Source of the DNA: CAMQRS01 sp964370065
Lineage (GTDB): Bacteria > Bacillota_I > Bacilli_A > Erysipelotrichales > Erysipelotrichaceae
NCBI GenBank assembly: GCA_964370065.1
Contig: CAYJGK010000016.1
Span: 1 to 40,173, forward strand
Direction of reading: 5' to 3'
Length of the DNA: 40,173 bases
Position 1 is the first letter of the stretch. The number at the start of each line of letters is the position of its first letter. The notes beneath the pieces were generated by a model. That model was not told the origin of the DNA. It saw only the letters and a list, made by a program, of their open reading frames with translations, and made no database searches. A program made the translations under genes and the position numbers. Shown here piece after piece: positions 24,392-32,136 of this stretch.

Positions 24392-24846
24392 ATATACACT
24401 AATTGTGGATTTAGTCGATCTTCATCGATATATAGACGAACATAAGATTGTCCACTACCATCACGATTGTATTGCAGAGAACCAGGATTAATGAATAAAA
24501 TCCCATTTTGTTCTTCAATGTGCGGTAAATGAGAATGGCCATAGCAAATCATATCACAATGATTTTCTTTTGCCACTTCCCACATTTGTTCATCTCGTCG
24601 TATATAAGAATATTGGTGCGAATGTGTCACCATTACTTTATGCTTTCCTATTTTCAAAAAGAGATGCTGAGGTAAATCGTAATAATCATTATTTCCACTT
24701 ACTATATGCATATTGGGATAATAACTTGGGTTTTCGCATAAGTCACCACAATGTATGATAGTGTCTACTGCACTTTCTTTTTCTAGTACATAATCAATAC
24801 GTCCTCCATGCCCATGTGAATCACTTATGATTAGTATCTTTTTCAT
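24376..24846 (-). CDS. YfcE/MJ0936-type metallophosphodiesterase
   Basis: 156-residue calcineurin-like phosphoesterase with the full metal-ligand set: SDSHG (Asp, His), HCGDL (Asp), SGNNDY (Asn), VTHSH (His) and CYGHSHLP (two His), with the final NPGSLQYNRDG loop. Members hydrolyse phosphodiesters in vitro; physiological substrates are mostly unknown. In Bacillus the homolog YsnB sits beside rdgB, but here rdgB is 6 kb away. It is followed after nine bases by the upstream lipoprotein gene on the same strand. Confidence 0.93.
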   Translation of the reverse strand: MKKILIISDSHGHGGRIDYVLEKESAVDTIIHCGDLCENPSYYPNMHIVSGNNDYYDLPQHLFLKIGKHKVMVTHSHQYSYIRRDEQMWEVAKENHCDMICYGHSHLPHIEEQNGILFINPGSLQYNRDGSGQSYVRLYIDEDRLNPQLVYIKSNN

Positions 24847-24855
24847 ATACTCCTC

Positions 24856-25821
24856 CTATTGTGGAATCAAAGCTTCTAGTGATGTTAAATTATCATACAT
24901 CATTGTTAAATAGTCTTTATTTTCAGCCGTTAACGACTCTCCACTTGTTGTCAAATTATTTAATTCAATTTCTTGTAATCCTAACTCTTCTACCAATTCC
25001 GCATATAATACTTGCATTTCTGGTGTTAAGTTATCTTCTTTTGCAATGTATTGAACTCCATCATCTATAATTCTTTGTTTAATAACCGTTAATTGTGTAT
25101 TAGAAGGTAATGCCCCATATTTAGATAAAATAACAGGATAGACATTAAATCCATATGCTTTTTGCCAAGAACCAAAATTTGGACTCATCGAAACAAAGGA
25201 AATATTTGTACCAGTATTTTTTAAATCTTGGTATTTAGAATCCAATACTGCTAAATCAATTTCTAACTTTTCAAAGTTTTCTTGAAAGTACGCTGTATGA
25301 TCGGGATATTTGCTTGATAAATAGTCACGTACAATTTCTGCAGCTCCTATCATAGCAATTGGATCCATCCAAAAACTAGGATCTTCATCATAAGTGTCCA
25401 CTAAACTAAAGGTATCTCCTTCATAAAAAGGAGTTTCTACAGTAATGGTTGTACCGTTTGAAGTAGTTGTTGTATATCGTTCAAACTTAGAGAATACACC
25501 TTGACTCATTAAATCAATTAACGGGACATTGGAATTGCGGATTCCTACTTGATAGACATCAAAATAAGGCTCTAGACCGGATATAAAAAACAACATTGAT
25601 GAATTTTCTAATGTTTCTTCATAATTGGATACAGGTGTAGCCCCTTGAATAACAGTATTATCAGATATATTATTCACCTCTACATATTCCCCGCCAATTC
25701 TCTCTACTAAATATTGAATAGGATATAGCGTTACACTTACCGACGCACTTGGAGACTGGCATCCACTCAACATCAATATACAAATTACCATAAAGGTAAT
25801 GAAGCTTTTTTTAATTGTCAT
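24856..25821 (-). CDS. TroA-like lipoprotein lacking canonical metal ligands
   Basis: 321-residue lipoprotein: signal peptide ending MLSGC (lipid Cys at 21), then a zinc/manganese-binding protein fold of the TroA/ZnuA family. The family landmarks are present but changed. 'GATPVSNYE' has Val64 where the first metal His belongs. 'DPSFWMDP' has Ser149 where the second His belongs. 'SMSPNFGSW' has Ser213 for the third. The fourth ligand region keeps Glu262 (AKEDNLTPEM). No ABC permease or ATPase gene is adjacent. It may therefore bind something other than Zn/Mn or serve a structural role. Start ATG 25821 follows GGAGG. It probably shares a transcript with the phosphodiesterase downstream. Confidence 0.8.
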   Translation of the reverse strand: MTIKKSFITFMVICILMLSGCQSPSASVSVTLYPIQYLVERIGGEYVEVNNISDNTVIQGATPVSNYEETLENSSMLFFISGLEPYFDVYQVGIRNSNVPLIDLMSQGVFSKFERYTTTTSNGTTITVETPFYEGDTFSLVDTYDEDPSFWMDPIAMIGAAEIVRDYLSSKYPDHTAYFQENFEKLEIDLAVLDSKYQDLKNTGTNISFVSMSPNFGSWQKAYGFNVYPVILSKYGALPSNTQLTVIKQRIIDDGVQYIAKEDNLTPEMQVLYAELVEELGLQEIELNNLTTSGESLTAENKDYLTMMYDNLTSLEALIPQ

Positions 25822-25865
25822 AAATACCTCCATACTCTACATTATTATAGCATAAATTACATAAG

Positions 25866-25899
25866 TAAAATAAAACAAGTACGAATACTTGCTTTATTT
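25866..25899 (-). terminator. Terminator after mreD
   Basis: Minus strand CAAGTA, loop TTCG, TACTTG followed by TTTTATTTT. The flanking arms are A/T-rich and extend the stem. It overlaps the mreD stop. Confidence 0.78.
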
Positions 25900-26442
25900 T
25901 ATTGAACGAAACCAATGATATTTTTCTTCTTTTCTAATTTTAACATCTTTTTGTACCAAATACACATCTTTAAGATAGGACATAAATACAATAAATGTAG
26001 CAAATAAAGTATTGACTAATAGCGTTAAAAAGATGCGATAAGTAAGCCATTGTTGAATGGACATAGTGGTTTGCGTAGTGAATAATAAGAAAACGAAAAC
26101 AAGAGCTTCCTTAATAAATAAAGTAGTCATACATAATACAATGTTTTCCACTACAGAATCATTCATTAAGCGTGTCCACACACGGGTAATAAAGCACATA
26201 ATGATATAAACAAATACATAGAGCACAACTCCTCCTGAATAAATAAAATTATGCAAGATTCCATAAAACATACAAAGTATGTAAGCATCTACTTTTTCTA
26301 ATTTTTTAACGCTTAATATCATGGTACAAAAAGCAATATTAGGCACAAAAAACATTTGATTCATTTCAAATAAAGGGGGAAATAAAACTTGTATGATTAA
26401 ATCTGCGCAAAAAGCGATTGCCATTAATGAATAGTAAACCAT
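25894..26442 (-). CDS. mreD: Rod shape-determining protein MreD
   Basis: 182-residue membrane protein with five to six predicted segments, the usual MreD profile (hydrophobic from MAIAFCADLIIQVL to TLFATFIVFM). MreD works with MreC and the RodA-PBP2 synthase in cylindrical wall growth. Sequence identity in MreD is always weak; the assignment rests on size, topology and its place directly after mreC, with a one-base stop/start overlap (TAATG). No mreB is present in the window. Confidence 0.85.
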   Translation of the reverse strand: MVYYSLMAIAFCADLIIQVLFPPLFEMNQMFFVPNIAFCTMILSVKKLEKVDAYILCMFYGILHNFIYSGGVVLYVFVYIIMCFITRVWTRLMNDSVVENIVLCMTTLFIKEALVFVFLLFTTQTTMSIQQWLTYRIFLTLLVNTLFATFIVFMSYLKDVYLVQKDVKIRKEEKYHWFRSIK

Positions 26443-27293
26443 TATTCAATAATAGCGACAGCTACATAACTAAATGCATTAAAATCTGCACTAGGTGTGA
26501 CACTAACCATCTTTCCTTTCGAATCATATAAATTATCTACACTGTTTATTTCACCCACTAAAATTCCCGATGGGAATACGCCACCACTGCCCGAAGTGAT
26601 TATTTTCATTCCCTCGCTTAATTCGACATTAGCATCATATATTTGTACAACAAATACACCTTTTGAATAATCATAATATTGTAAGATACCTGTTGTATAG
26701 GTATCCTCACTTAATTGCACTTTAATTGATACACTGACATCTTTATTTTCGGATATCAACAATTTCACTTCACTTGTAGAATTGTGCACTTTTGTTACTT
26801 TTCCAATTAACCCTAGATTGGTGATGACTGCCATATCGACTTTCACTCCATCTTTGCTCCCTTTATTAATTGTGACACTTTGATTCCACACATCTACATC
26901 ACTTGCTATCACACTGGCATATAACTTGGTATAATTTGAAAACGTTTCTAAATCCATTAATTCTTTTAACTCTTTATTATCAGCCTCTATTGCATGTAAT
27001 TGGGCTTGGTTCATTTCTTGTTTGGCTATAGCAGCACGTAAAGCATCATTTTCTTGATCTAATTCTTGAAAGTGGCTCAATTGGTTAAAAAAATCGGTAA
27101 CAGTATTAATTGGTTGATCAATCAACGAATATTTTAATAAGTTAAAAAAGTTTGATGCTGCACTATATACTGTATTATTCCCACTGAAAAAAGTAATCGT
27201 ACCCACTAGAACGAAGACACTTAAAACAGTAATTAATATTTTTTGAATGCGTGTAAATTTCCTTACTTCATTATGGACGTTTTTTAATTTCAT
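26442..27293 (-). CDS. mreC: Rod shape-determining protein MreC
   Basis: 283 residues. One N-terminal membrane segment (about 17-37, KILITVLSVFVLVGTITFFS) is followed by a coiled coil (QELDQENDALRAAIAKQEMN) and the paired beta-barrel domain with NKGSKDGVKVDMAVI, GLIGKV and ITSGSGGVFPSGILVGEI. MreC is an extracellular scaffold that activates elongation synthases. I take the ATG at 27293, with GGTGA just before it; in-frame GTG (27302) and TTG (27305) are alternatives. A good promoter lies 25-53 bases upstream. Confidence 0.93.
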   Translation of the reverse strand: MKLKNVHNEVRKFTRIQKILITVLSVFVLVGTITFFSGNNTVYSAASNFFNLLKYSLIDQPINTVTDFFNQLSHFQELDQENDALRAAIAKQEMNQAQLHAIEADNKELKELMDLETFSNYTKLYASVIASDVDVWNQSVTINKGSKDGVKVDMAVITNLGLIGKVTKVHNSTSEVKLLISENKDVSVSIKVQLSEDTYTTGILQYYDYSKGVFVVQIYDANVELSEGMKIITSGSGGVFPSGILVGEINSVDNLYDSKGKMVSVTPSADFNAFSYVAVAIIE

Positions 27294-27317
27294 TCTTTTC
27301 ACCAACTTTACCTAATC

Positions 27318-27346
27318 ATTATAAACTATTATGCACACACTAACAA
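27318..27346 (-). promoter_or_regulatory. Sigma-A-type promoter for mreCD
   Basis: Minus strand -35 TTGTTA, 17-base spacer, -10 TATAAT. Confidence 0.65.
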
Positions 27347-27358
27347 CATGCAATACAT

Positions 27359-27387
27359 AAAACAACAAGTATTTCTCTTGTTGTTTT
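27359..27387 (-). terminator. Hairpin after radC
   Basis: AAAACAACAAG, seven-base loop, CTTGTTGTTTT on the minus strand, overlapping the radC stop. The T run is short (four), so termination may be partial. Confidence 0.6.
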
Positions 27388-28063
27388 AGCCTATTAATTG
27401 ATGCTCCTTAAAACTAAAGTAATTATTCTTTCCAACAATGATATGATCTAGCAAGGCAATGGACATAATATAACCCGCTTGTTCAATGTTTTGTGTTACC
27501 AAAATATCTTGTTCACTTGGAATACAGTCACCCGATGGGTGGTTATGAACAATGATAATATGGGCTGCACTATATTGTAATGCAAGTTTAAATATTTCAC
27601 GATTATGCACTATACTAGAGAATAAAGTACCAATAAAAAGGGTTTGTTCATGTATCATTTTATTTTTTTGATCCAATAATAACACTTCAAAATGCTCTTG
27701 CTTTTTAAACCCTATTTTTTGATTAAAATAATGAGCTATTATTATGGGCTCATTCATTGTTTGCAATTGTTTAGCTTCACTCAATGACAGCCTTTTTCCT
27801 AACTCGATTGCGCCCAAAATATCCAATGCCTTAACCATGTGAATACCTTTAATATGAATAAGTTGTAAATATTCCAATTCATATAAGCCACTTAATCCTT
27901 GTGCAATGAATAATAGTTCATCTGCTAGGTCAAATACACTTTTTTGTGGTGTTCCACTCTTCAACAATAAGGCTAGTAATTCTCTATTACTTAATGTGTG
28001 GATTCCATATTTAACTGCCTTTTCTCTAGGTAATTCTTCTTTACTCATTTCTTTTACTTTAAT
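27386..28063 (-). CDS. radC: RadC family JAB/MPN-domain protein, probable AUU start
   Basis: RadC proteins have an N-terminal helix-hairpin-helix (LIHIKGIHMVKALDILGAI) and a C-terminal JAB metalloprotease-like domain. The metal motif is VHNHPSGDCIPSEQD, with an upstream Glu. A DNA repair role is traditional but unproved. The conventional ATG (28048) has no ribosome binding site. The AUU at 28063 lies ten bases after AGGAG and gives MKVKEMSKEELPREK, which aligns position by position with the usual RadC start MRIKDLPESERPREK. I therefore place the start at 28063 (225 residues). It precedes mreCD on the same strand, as in many Firmicutes. Confidence 0.92.
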   Translation of the reverse strand: MKVKEMSKEELPREKAVKYGIHTLSNRELLALLLKSGTPQKSVFDLADELLFIAQGLSGLYELEYLQLIHIKGIHMVKALDILGAIELGKRLSLSEAKQLQTMNEPIIIAHYFNQKIGFKKQEHFEVLLLDQKNKMIHEQTLFIGTLFSSIVHNREIFKLALQYSAAHIIIVHNHPSGDCIPSEQDILVTQNIEQAGYIMSIALLDHIIVGKNNYFSFKEHQLIG

Positions 28064-28162
28064 GCAAAATCAACTCCTTAGAAGGTTTAAATGTATAATG
28101 ATAGATATCGTTATTGAGGGATACAACTTCTATCATTATACAAAAATTAGACTAGGGAATAA

Positions 28163-28330
28163 TTAATTACCCCACGTTGCTCGAAATGGACCAAGATTAA
28201 TGGAGCCACGTCCTGAAAACAACAATTTGTAGATTGCTGATGCACCGCCAGCTATACAAAGAATTGTCATCCATGATAGCGCACCACCATGATATTGCTT
28301 CATCTTTTTTTCACTTAATTGCTTAGACAT
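28163..28330 (-). CDS. 55-residue peptide with double-glycine-like leader (bacteriocin- or signal-like)
   Basis: Starts at ATG 28330, eight bases after a near-perfect AGGAGGTGA. Residues 1-16, MSKQLSEKKMKQYHGG, are polar and end in Gly-Gly. The spacing LS...M....GG resembles double-glycine leaders cleaved by peptidase-containing ABC exporters. The remainder is a Gly/Ala-rich hydrophobic segment (ILCIAGGASAIYKLLF) and a cationic, aromatic end (GRGSINLGPFRATWGN). This is the plan of class II bacteriocins and some peptide pheromones. No exporter or immunity gene is adjacent; neighbours are radC and a DNA glycosylase. It may instead be a small membrane protein. The surrounding 100-130 bases each side contain nothing else clear. 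Confidence 0.6.
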   Translation of the reverse strand: MSKQLSEKKMKQYHGGALSWMTILCIAGGASAIYKLLFSGRGSINLGPFRATWGN

Positions 28331-28463
28331 CCAATCACCTCCTAGTCATTTATTTGCCAGGTACACACTTTTTCCTAATATAGTAGTACAGGATTAAGAA
28401 TAATTTATTCATTAATATAAGTTTGACTAGAGCAAAATATCGCCGAATACGTTTCTATGCAGA

Positions 28464-28494
28464 ATAAAAAAAGATTATTTCTTGGGAAATAATC
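28464..28494 (-). terminator. Terminator after DNA glycosylase
   Basis: Minus strand GATTATTTC, loop CCAA, GAAATAATC, then TTTTTTT. It overlaps the gene's last codons. The 130 bases from here to the small peptide gene are AT-rich, with no ORF or structure I can name. Confidence 0.88.
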
Positions 28495-28972
28495 CTAATT
28501 CACATTGTAATGTTTTTGTCCAGCAGGAAAGCAGACTTTCATATGGAACACTTGTATTGGCATTACTTGTGGACGGTAAAGCAATCATTTTAATAGAAAG
28601 ATGCGAAAAATATTTCTTATACAGCATTTCACTTTTCTTGCCATTGCAGATGACCACTTGCAAAGCAGGGTATTGTTGTACTAAACTATCTATCGCATTG
28701 GGTTTCACTTGTTTAATATGACAGTCTAATGAACCTGTTCTTTCACAGCTAGCAATTATATCCCATAAAGCAATCTTAGATTGCTTTAAAAAACGTAGTT
28801 TATCTTTATAACCTTGAAAACTAATATCACTATACGCACTCATAATTTTCCAAAATCGATTTTGTGGAAAGCCATAATATTCATTTTTTTCAAAAGATTT
28901 AACGGAAGGCATGGAACCAACAATCAGTACTGTTGACTGGTAATCAACAATAGGTGAAAAACTAGTTAACAA
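28475..28972 (-). CDS. DNA-deoxyinosine glycosylase (UDG superfamily family 6)
   Basis: Removes hypoxanthine (deaminated adenine) from DNA. 165 residues with the family motifs VLIVGSMPSVKSFEKNEYYG, FPQNRFWKIM, and the C-terminal ALPSTSNANTS in place of the classical HPS-type loop. Start: the ORF could begin with TTG at 28984, but a TTG at 28972 follows GGGGAAG at good spacing and gives MLTSFSPIVDYQST, the normal length before the first strand. It overlaps the end of rimO by 11 bases, implying coupled translation. Together with RdgB it forms the inosine-protection pair of this genome. Confidence 0.85.
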   Translation of the reverse strand: MLTSFSPIVDYQSTVLIVGSMPSVKSFEKNEYYGFPQNRFWKIMSAYSDISFQGYKDKLRFLKQSKIALWDIIASCERTGSLDCHIKQVKPNAIDSLVQQYPALQVVICNGKKSEMLYKKYFSHLSIKMIALPSTSNANTSVPYESLLSCWTKTLQCELGLFPKK

Positions 28973-30263
28973 CTTCTTCCCCAATTAAATCATAGGGCAA
29001 TGCTTTTGTGATTTTAACTTTCACAAAATCGCCAAACGCAATCACTCTAGGACTTGTGAAAATAACTTTTCCATCTACATCATCTGGTGCGTTAAATGGG
29101 CTTCTTCCATAATAACGTCCTAGCAACCCTTCTTGTTTTTCAACTAATACTTCGATTTCTTCTCCGATTAATGCTTTGTTATTTTGTAGTGATATCTCTT
29201 TTTGCATAGCCATTACTTCATTCAAACGAGCTGTTTTCAAACTTTCTGGTATTTGGTCTTCCATCGTACTCGCTACTGTATCTTCTTCTGGAGAATACGT
29301 AAATGCCCCCATACTATTCCATTTTACATCGCTAACAAATTGTTTCATTTCTTCATAATCTTCTTTTGTTTCATAAGGGAATCCAACAATGAATGTAGTA
29401 CGTAAAGTGGGATGTTTATAGTGTTTACGAATTATTTGTATCGTCTTTAACACCTCTTCTTTGCTTCCTCTGCGATTCATTAACTGCAACATACGATTAC
29501 TTGCATGTTGCATTGGGATATCAAAATAGGGTAGTACTTTATCTAATTTTGTCATGCCTTTAATAAGTGTTTCATCAATTTCATCTGGATACATATACAA
29601 TACACGAATCCAGTGTAAGCCTTCGATTTCATTACATTGTTTTAAAATAGTAAGTAAATTAATATTGCCTTCCAAATCTACACCATATTTAGTTGTATCT
29701 TGTGCAATTAAAACTAATTCTTTTACACCTTTTTTTGCTAATTCCTTTGCTTCTTCCACAATTTTATCTAAAGGATACGATACGTTATCACCTCTAATTA
29801 AAGGAATTGCACAATATGTACAATGATTACTACAGCCCTCTGCAATTTTTAAGTAAGCACTCCATGGTTTCCCACTTAATAAACGTTCTGTTTTCCCATA
29901 ACTTGCTAAACGCACACCTAATTCTTCTTCTAGTATTTCATGTAAACGGGCATATTCTTTAATACTAATGAAGCGGTCAACTTCTTTTAATTCAATTTCT
30001 AATTCCTCTTTATAACGTTGGGCTAAACAACCTACCACAATTAGTTTTTTTAGTTGTTGTTGCTTATATTCAGCCATTTCTAATATTGTGTTAATTGCTT
30101 CTTCTTTAGCAGGGTCAATGAATCCACAAGTATTAATTATGATAGCTTCTGCACTTGCTGGCTCATTCACTAATTCGTGTCCACCACTACTAATCATTCC
30201 CATCATATTTTCACTATCTACTAAATTTTTGCTACATCCTAATGATATAAAACCTATTTTCAA
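28962..30263 (-). CDS. rimO: Ribosomal protein S12 Asp methylthiotransferase
   Basis: Radical SAM methylthiotransferase that adds SCH3 to an Asp of S12. 433 residues from the TTG at 30263, which follows AGAGGTG; the ORF extends further upstream without family similarity. Order: N-terminal UPF0004 domain (KIGFISLGCSKNLVDSE, with three cluster cysteines including INTCGF and VGCLAQRY), radical SAM core with AEGCSNHCTYCAIPLIRG, and a C-terminal TRAM domain (GEEIEVLVEKQEGLLGRYYG). The segment HWIRVLYMYPDEID is typical of RimO rather than MiaB. It overlaps the glycosylase gene downstream. Confidence 0.95.
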   Translation of the reverse strand: MKIGFISLGCSKNLVDSENMMGMISSGGHELVNEPASAEAIIINTCGFIDPAKEEAINTILEMAEYKQQQLKKLIVVGCLAQRYKEELEIELKEVDRFISIKEYARLHEILEEELGVRLASYGKTERLLSGKPWSAYLKIAEGCSNHCTYCAIPLIRGDNVSYPLDKIVEEAKELAKKGVKELVLIAQDTTKYGVDLEGNINLLTILKQCNEIEGLHWIRVLYMYPDEIDETLIKGMTKLDKVLPYFDIPMQHASNRMLQLMNRRGSKEEVLKTIQIIRKHYKHPTLRTTFIVGFPYETKEDYEEMKQFVSDVKWNSMGAFTYSPEEDTVASTMEDQIPESLKTARLNEVMAMQKEISLQNNKALIGEEIEVLVEKQEGLLGRYYGRSPFNAPDDVDGKVIFTSPRVIAFGDFVKVKITKALPYDLIGEEVVN

Positions 30264-30319
30264 TTTAATCACCTCTGCATGATTATAACACAATCTTAAT
30301 GAATTAATAGTAGAAAGCA

Positions 30320-30355
30320 GAAATAAAAAAATCCTATCTATAGAATATAGATAGG
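30320..30355 (-). terminator. Rho-independent terminator after pseudouridine synthase
   Basis: Minus strand CCTATCTATA, loop TTC, TATAGATAGG, then ATTTTTTT. Confidence 0.88.
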
Positions 30356-31260
30356 AAATCAATATCTTCAATTTTAAATATTTTATTATCTAAATAACCT
30401 AGCGATTCTGGCATTTTTTTAAAGCTGACTTCGTATGCACATAATGCTTGGTAAGGATACTTTTGGCGTCTTGCTTGATATCTTGTATCTCCATATAAGG
30501 GATGTTTTAAAGCGGCCATTACAGCACGAATCTGATGTGACTTACCTGTTACTAGCTCCATTTCTAGCAATGAATAACCATTACGATATTCTTTTACTTT
30601 ATATTTTGTAATGATTTCTTTAAACCCCTCTTGAGGCTGTAATGAAATACTCACATTTTGGTCTCGCTTTTGATGATACGCGATGATTGTTTCTTCTTTA
30701 CGCTCCATTTTCCCTTCGACTATACATAAATATTTTTTTATAATTTTGTTTTCACGAATCGATTCGTTTATATTTCGTAATGCCATTGCATTTTTTGCAC
30801 CTATCACGATACCTTGTGTATTACGATCAATGCGATGACATAAAGCAGGAGCAAAACTTTGCTCTTGTAAATCGTCATATTCCTTTTTACTATATAAATA
30901 GTGTTTCATACGATTAATTAAACTATCAATATCTTGTGTATGATCACTATGAGCTAATAAACCGATTGGTTTATTCATTAATATTATATTTTCATCTTCA
31001 TAAATAACTTTTATTTCTTTAGAAGCTTTCAAAAAGATTCTATTTTTATTGTTCTCAAAAAATTCTTCTGCAATAAAACAAATGACTTCATCATTTACTT
31101 GTAAGCGTTGTGATATTTCGCATCGCTTATTATTTACTTTTATTTTTTTATTGCGAATGCTTTTATACATTAATGTTTTCGGCAATAAAGGTATCGCCTT
31201 TTGAATAAATTTATCGACTCTTTGATCCGCATCATTAGTTTGAATAATAAACTTTCTCAT
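30334..31260 (-). CDS. RluA-family pseudouridine synthase (RluC/RluD type)
   Basis: 308 residues. An N-terminal S4 domain (DQRVDKFIQKAIPLLPKT) precedes the catalytic domain. The catalytic Asp is in LCHRIDRNTQGIVI; other landmarks are IILMNKPIGLLAHSD and LVTGKSHQIRAVMA. These place it in the RluA/C/D group that modifies 23S rRNA uridines; the exact site cannot be read from sequence. The ATG at 31260 is four bases after the PAP2 stop with no ribosome binding site, so translation is likely coupled. A TTG at 31269 is an alternative. Confidence 0.93.
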   Translation of the reverse strand: MRKFIIQTNDADQRVDKFIQKAIPLLPKTLMYKSIRNKKIKVNNKRCEISQRLQVNDEVICFIAEEFFENNKNRIFLKASKEIKVIYEDENIILMNKPIGLLAHSDHTQDIDSLINRMKHYLYSKKEYDDLQEQSFAPALCHRIDRNTQGIVIGAKNAMALRNINESIRENKIIKKYLCIVEGKMERKEETIIAYHQKRDQNVSISLQPQEGFKEIITKYKVKEYRNGYSLLEMELVTGKSHQIRAVMAALKHPLYGDTRYQARRQKYPYQALCAYEVSFKKMPESLGYLDNKIFKIEDIDFLSIFYR

Positions 31261-31262
31261 AC

Positions 31263-31766
31263 TTAGCAAAAATAATGAAACAACACCGCGGTTGAGACAA
31301 CCCCCACTATACTACCCACAATGACATCACTAGCAAAGTGAACACGTAAATACAATCTAGAAAAAGCAACTAAACCCGCAATGAGATAGGCAACTATTCC
31401 ATACATAGGATTAAATTGTGAAATGACATAAGCACAACCAAATCCTGTTGCACTATGACCTGAAGGAAAGCTAGAGCCATAAGGGTTAGGAATAAAAATA
31501 GTAATATCATCATATACTTCAAATGGACGTTTTCTTCTAAACAAAGACTTGATTAATCCATTATTTACTGCATTGGTTACAAGCATTGATAAAAGCATAA
31601 ACACTGCGAAATTAGAATGTGATGTAATATAAAAGCATAATGTTGCTACTAGCCAAATAAAACAATAATCTCCTAATTGTGTACACCCGCGCATTACTCG
31701 ATCAAGGACAGGGTTCGATAGTTTATTTTGCATAAACCACGTTATTTTATAATCAATTTTTTTCAT
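31263..31766 (-). CDS. PAP2-family phosphatase (undecaprenyl-PP phosphatase-like)
   Basis: 167-residue integral membrane phosphatase with the three type-2 phosphatidic acid phosphatase motifs: KSLFRRKRPF (KxxxxxxRP), PSGHSATGF (PSGH), and SRLYLRVHFASDV (SRxxxxxHxxxD). The fold has five to six membrane segments. Such proteins dephosphorylate lipid pyrophosphates, for example recycling the undecaprenyl carrier. It starts at ATG 31766 after AAGAGGTAC. A TGGTATAAT-type extended -10 lies upstream. The 200 bases between here and tRNA-Leu hold only promoter elements. Confidence 0.92.
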   Translation of the reverse strand: MKKIDYKITWFMQNKLSNPVLDRVMRGCTQLGDYCFIWLVATLCFYITSHSNFAVFMLLSMLVTNAVNNGLIKSLFRRKRPFEVYDDITIFIPNPYGSSFPSGHSATGFGCAYVISQFNPMYGIVAYLIAGLVAFSRLYLRVHFASDVIVGSIVGVVSTAVLFHYFC

Positions 31767-31909
31767 AAGTACCTCTTTGTTACCCGAATTATACCAAACT
31801 CCTCGTAATTAATAAACCCTATGTATTGAATTTATTACTTTGCCTGCTTTTCCATCCTTATATATAAAACTACAATTTTGGAAAAAAAGTATTTTCTTGA
31901 AAAAAAGTG

Positions 31910-31938
31910 TTGCATTTCATTTTTATATTGTATATAAT
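31910..31938 (+). promoter_or_regulatory. Promoter of tRNA-Leu
   Basis: -35 TTGCAT, 17-base spacer, -10 TATAAT, about 38 bases before the tRNA. Confidence 0.78.
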
Positions 31939-31975
31939 AACTAAGTGCTCAAAAGAGCAGAACAAACAAATAACT

Positions 31976-32062
31976 CGGGACGTGGCGGAATCGGCAGACG
32001 CAACGGACTTAAAATCCGTTGAGGGAAACCTCGTGGGGGTTCAAGTCCCCCCGTCCCGACCA
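31976..32062 (+). tRNA. tRNA-Leu (anticodon TAA)
   Basis: 87 bases. The acceptor stem CGGGACG pairs with CGTCCCG, followed by discriminator A and encoded CCA. Anticodon loop CTTAAAA reads UUA codons. The long variable arm (GAGGGAAACCTC) is typical of leucine tRNAs, and GGTTCAAGTCC is the T-loop. Confidence 0.96.
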
Positions 32063-32072
32063 TTTGTAAATG

Positions 32073-32101
32073 AACAGCAATCAATGATTGCTGTTTTTTT
32101 G
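32073..32101 (+). terminator. Terminator after tRNA-Leu
   Basis: AACAGCAAT, loop CAATG, ATTGCTGTT then TTTTTT. Confidence 0.88.
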
Positions 32102-32108
32102 TCGGGTA

Positions 32109-32136
32109 ATAAAAAAGAAACAGTTTCCTGTTTCTT
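32109..32136 (-). terminator. Terminator after aldose epimerase-like gene
   Basis: Minus strand AAGAAACAG, loop GAAA, CTGTTTCTT then TTTT. It overlaps the stop codon. Confidence 0.82.
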
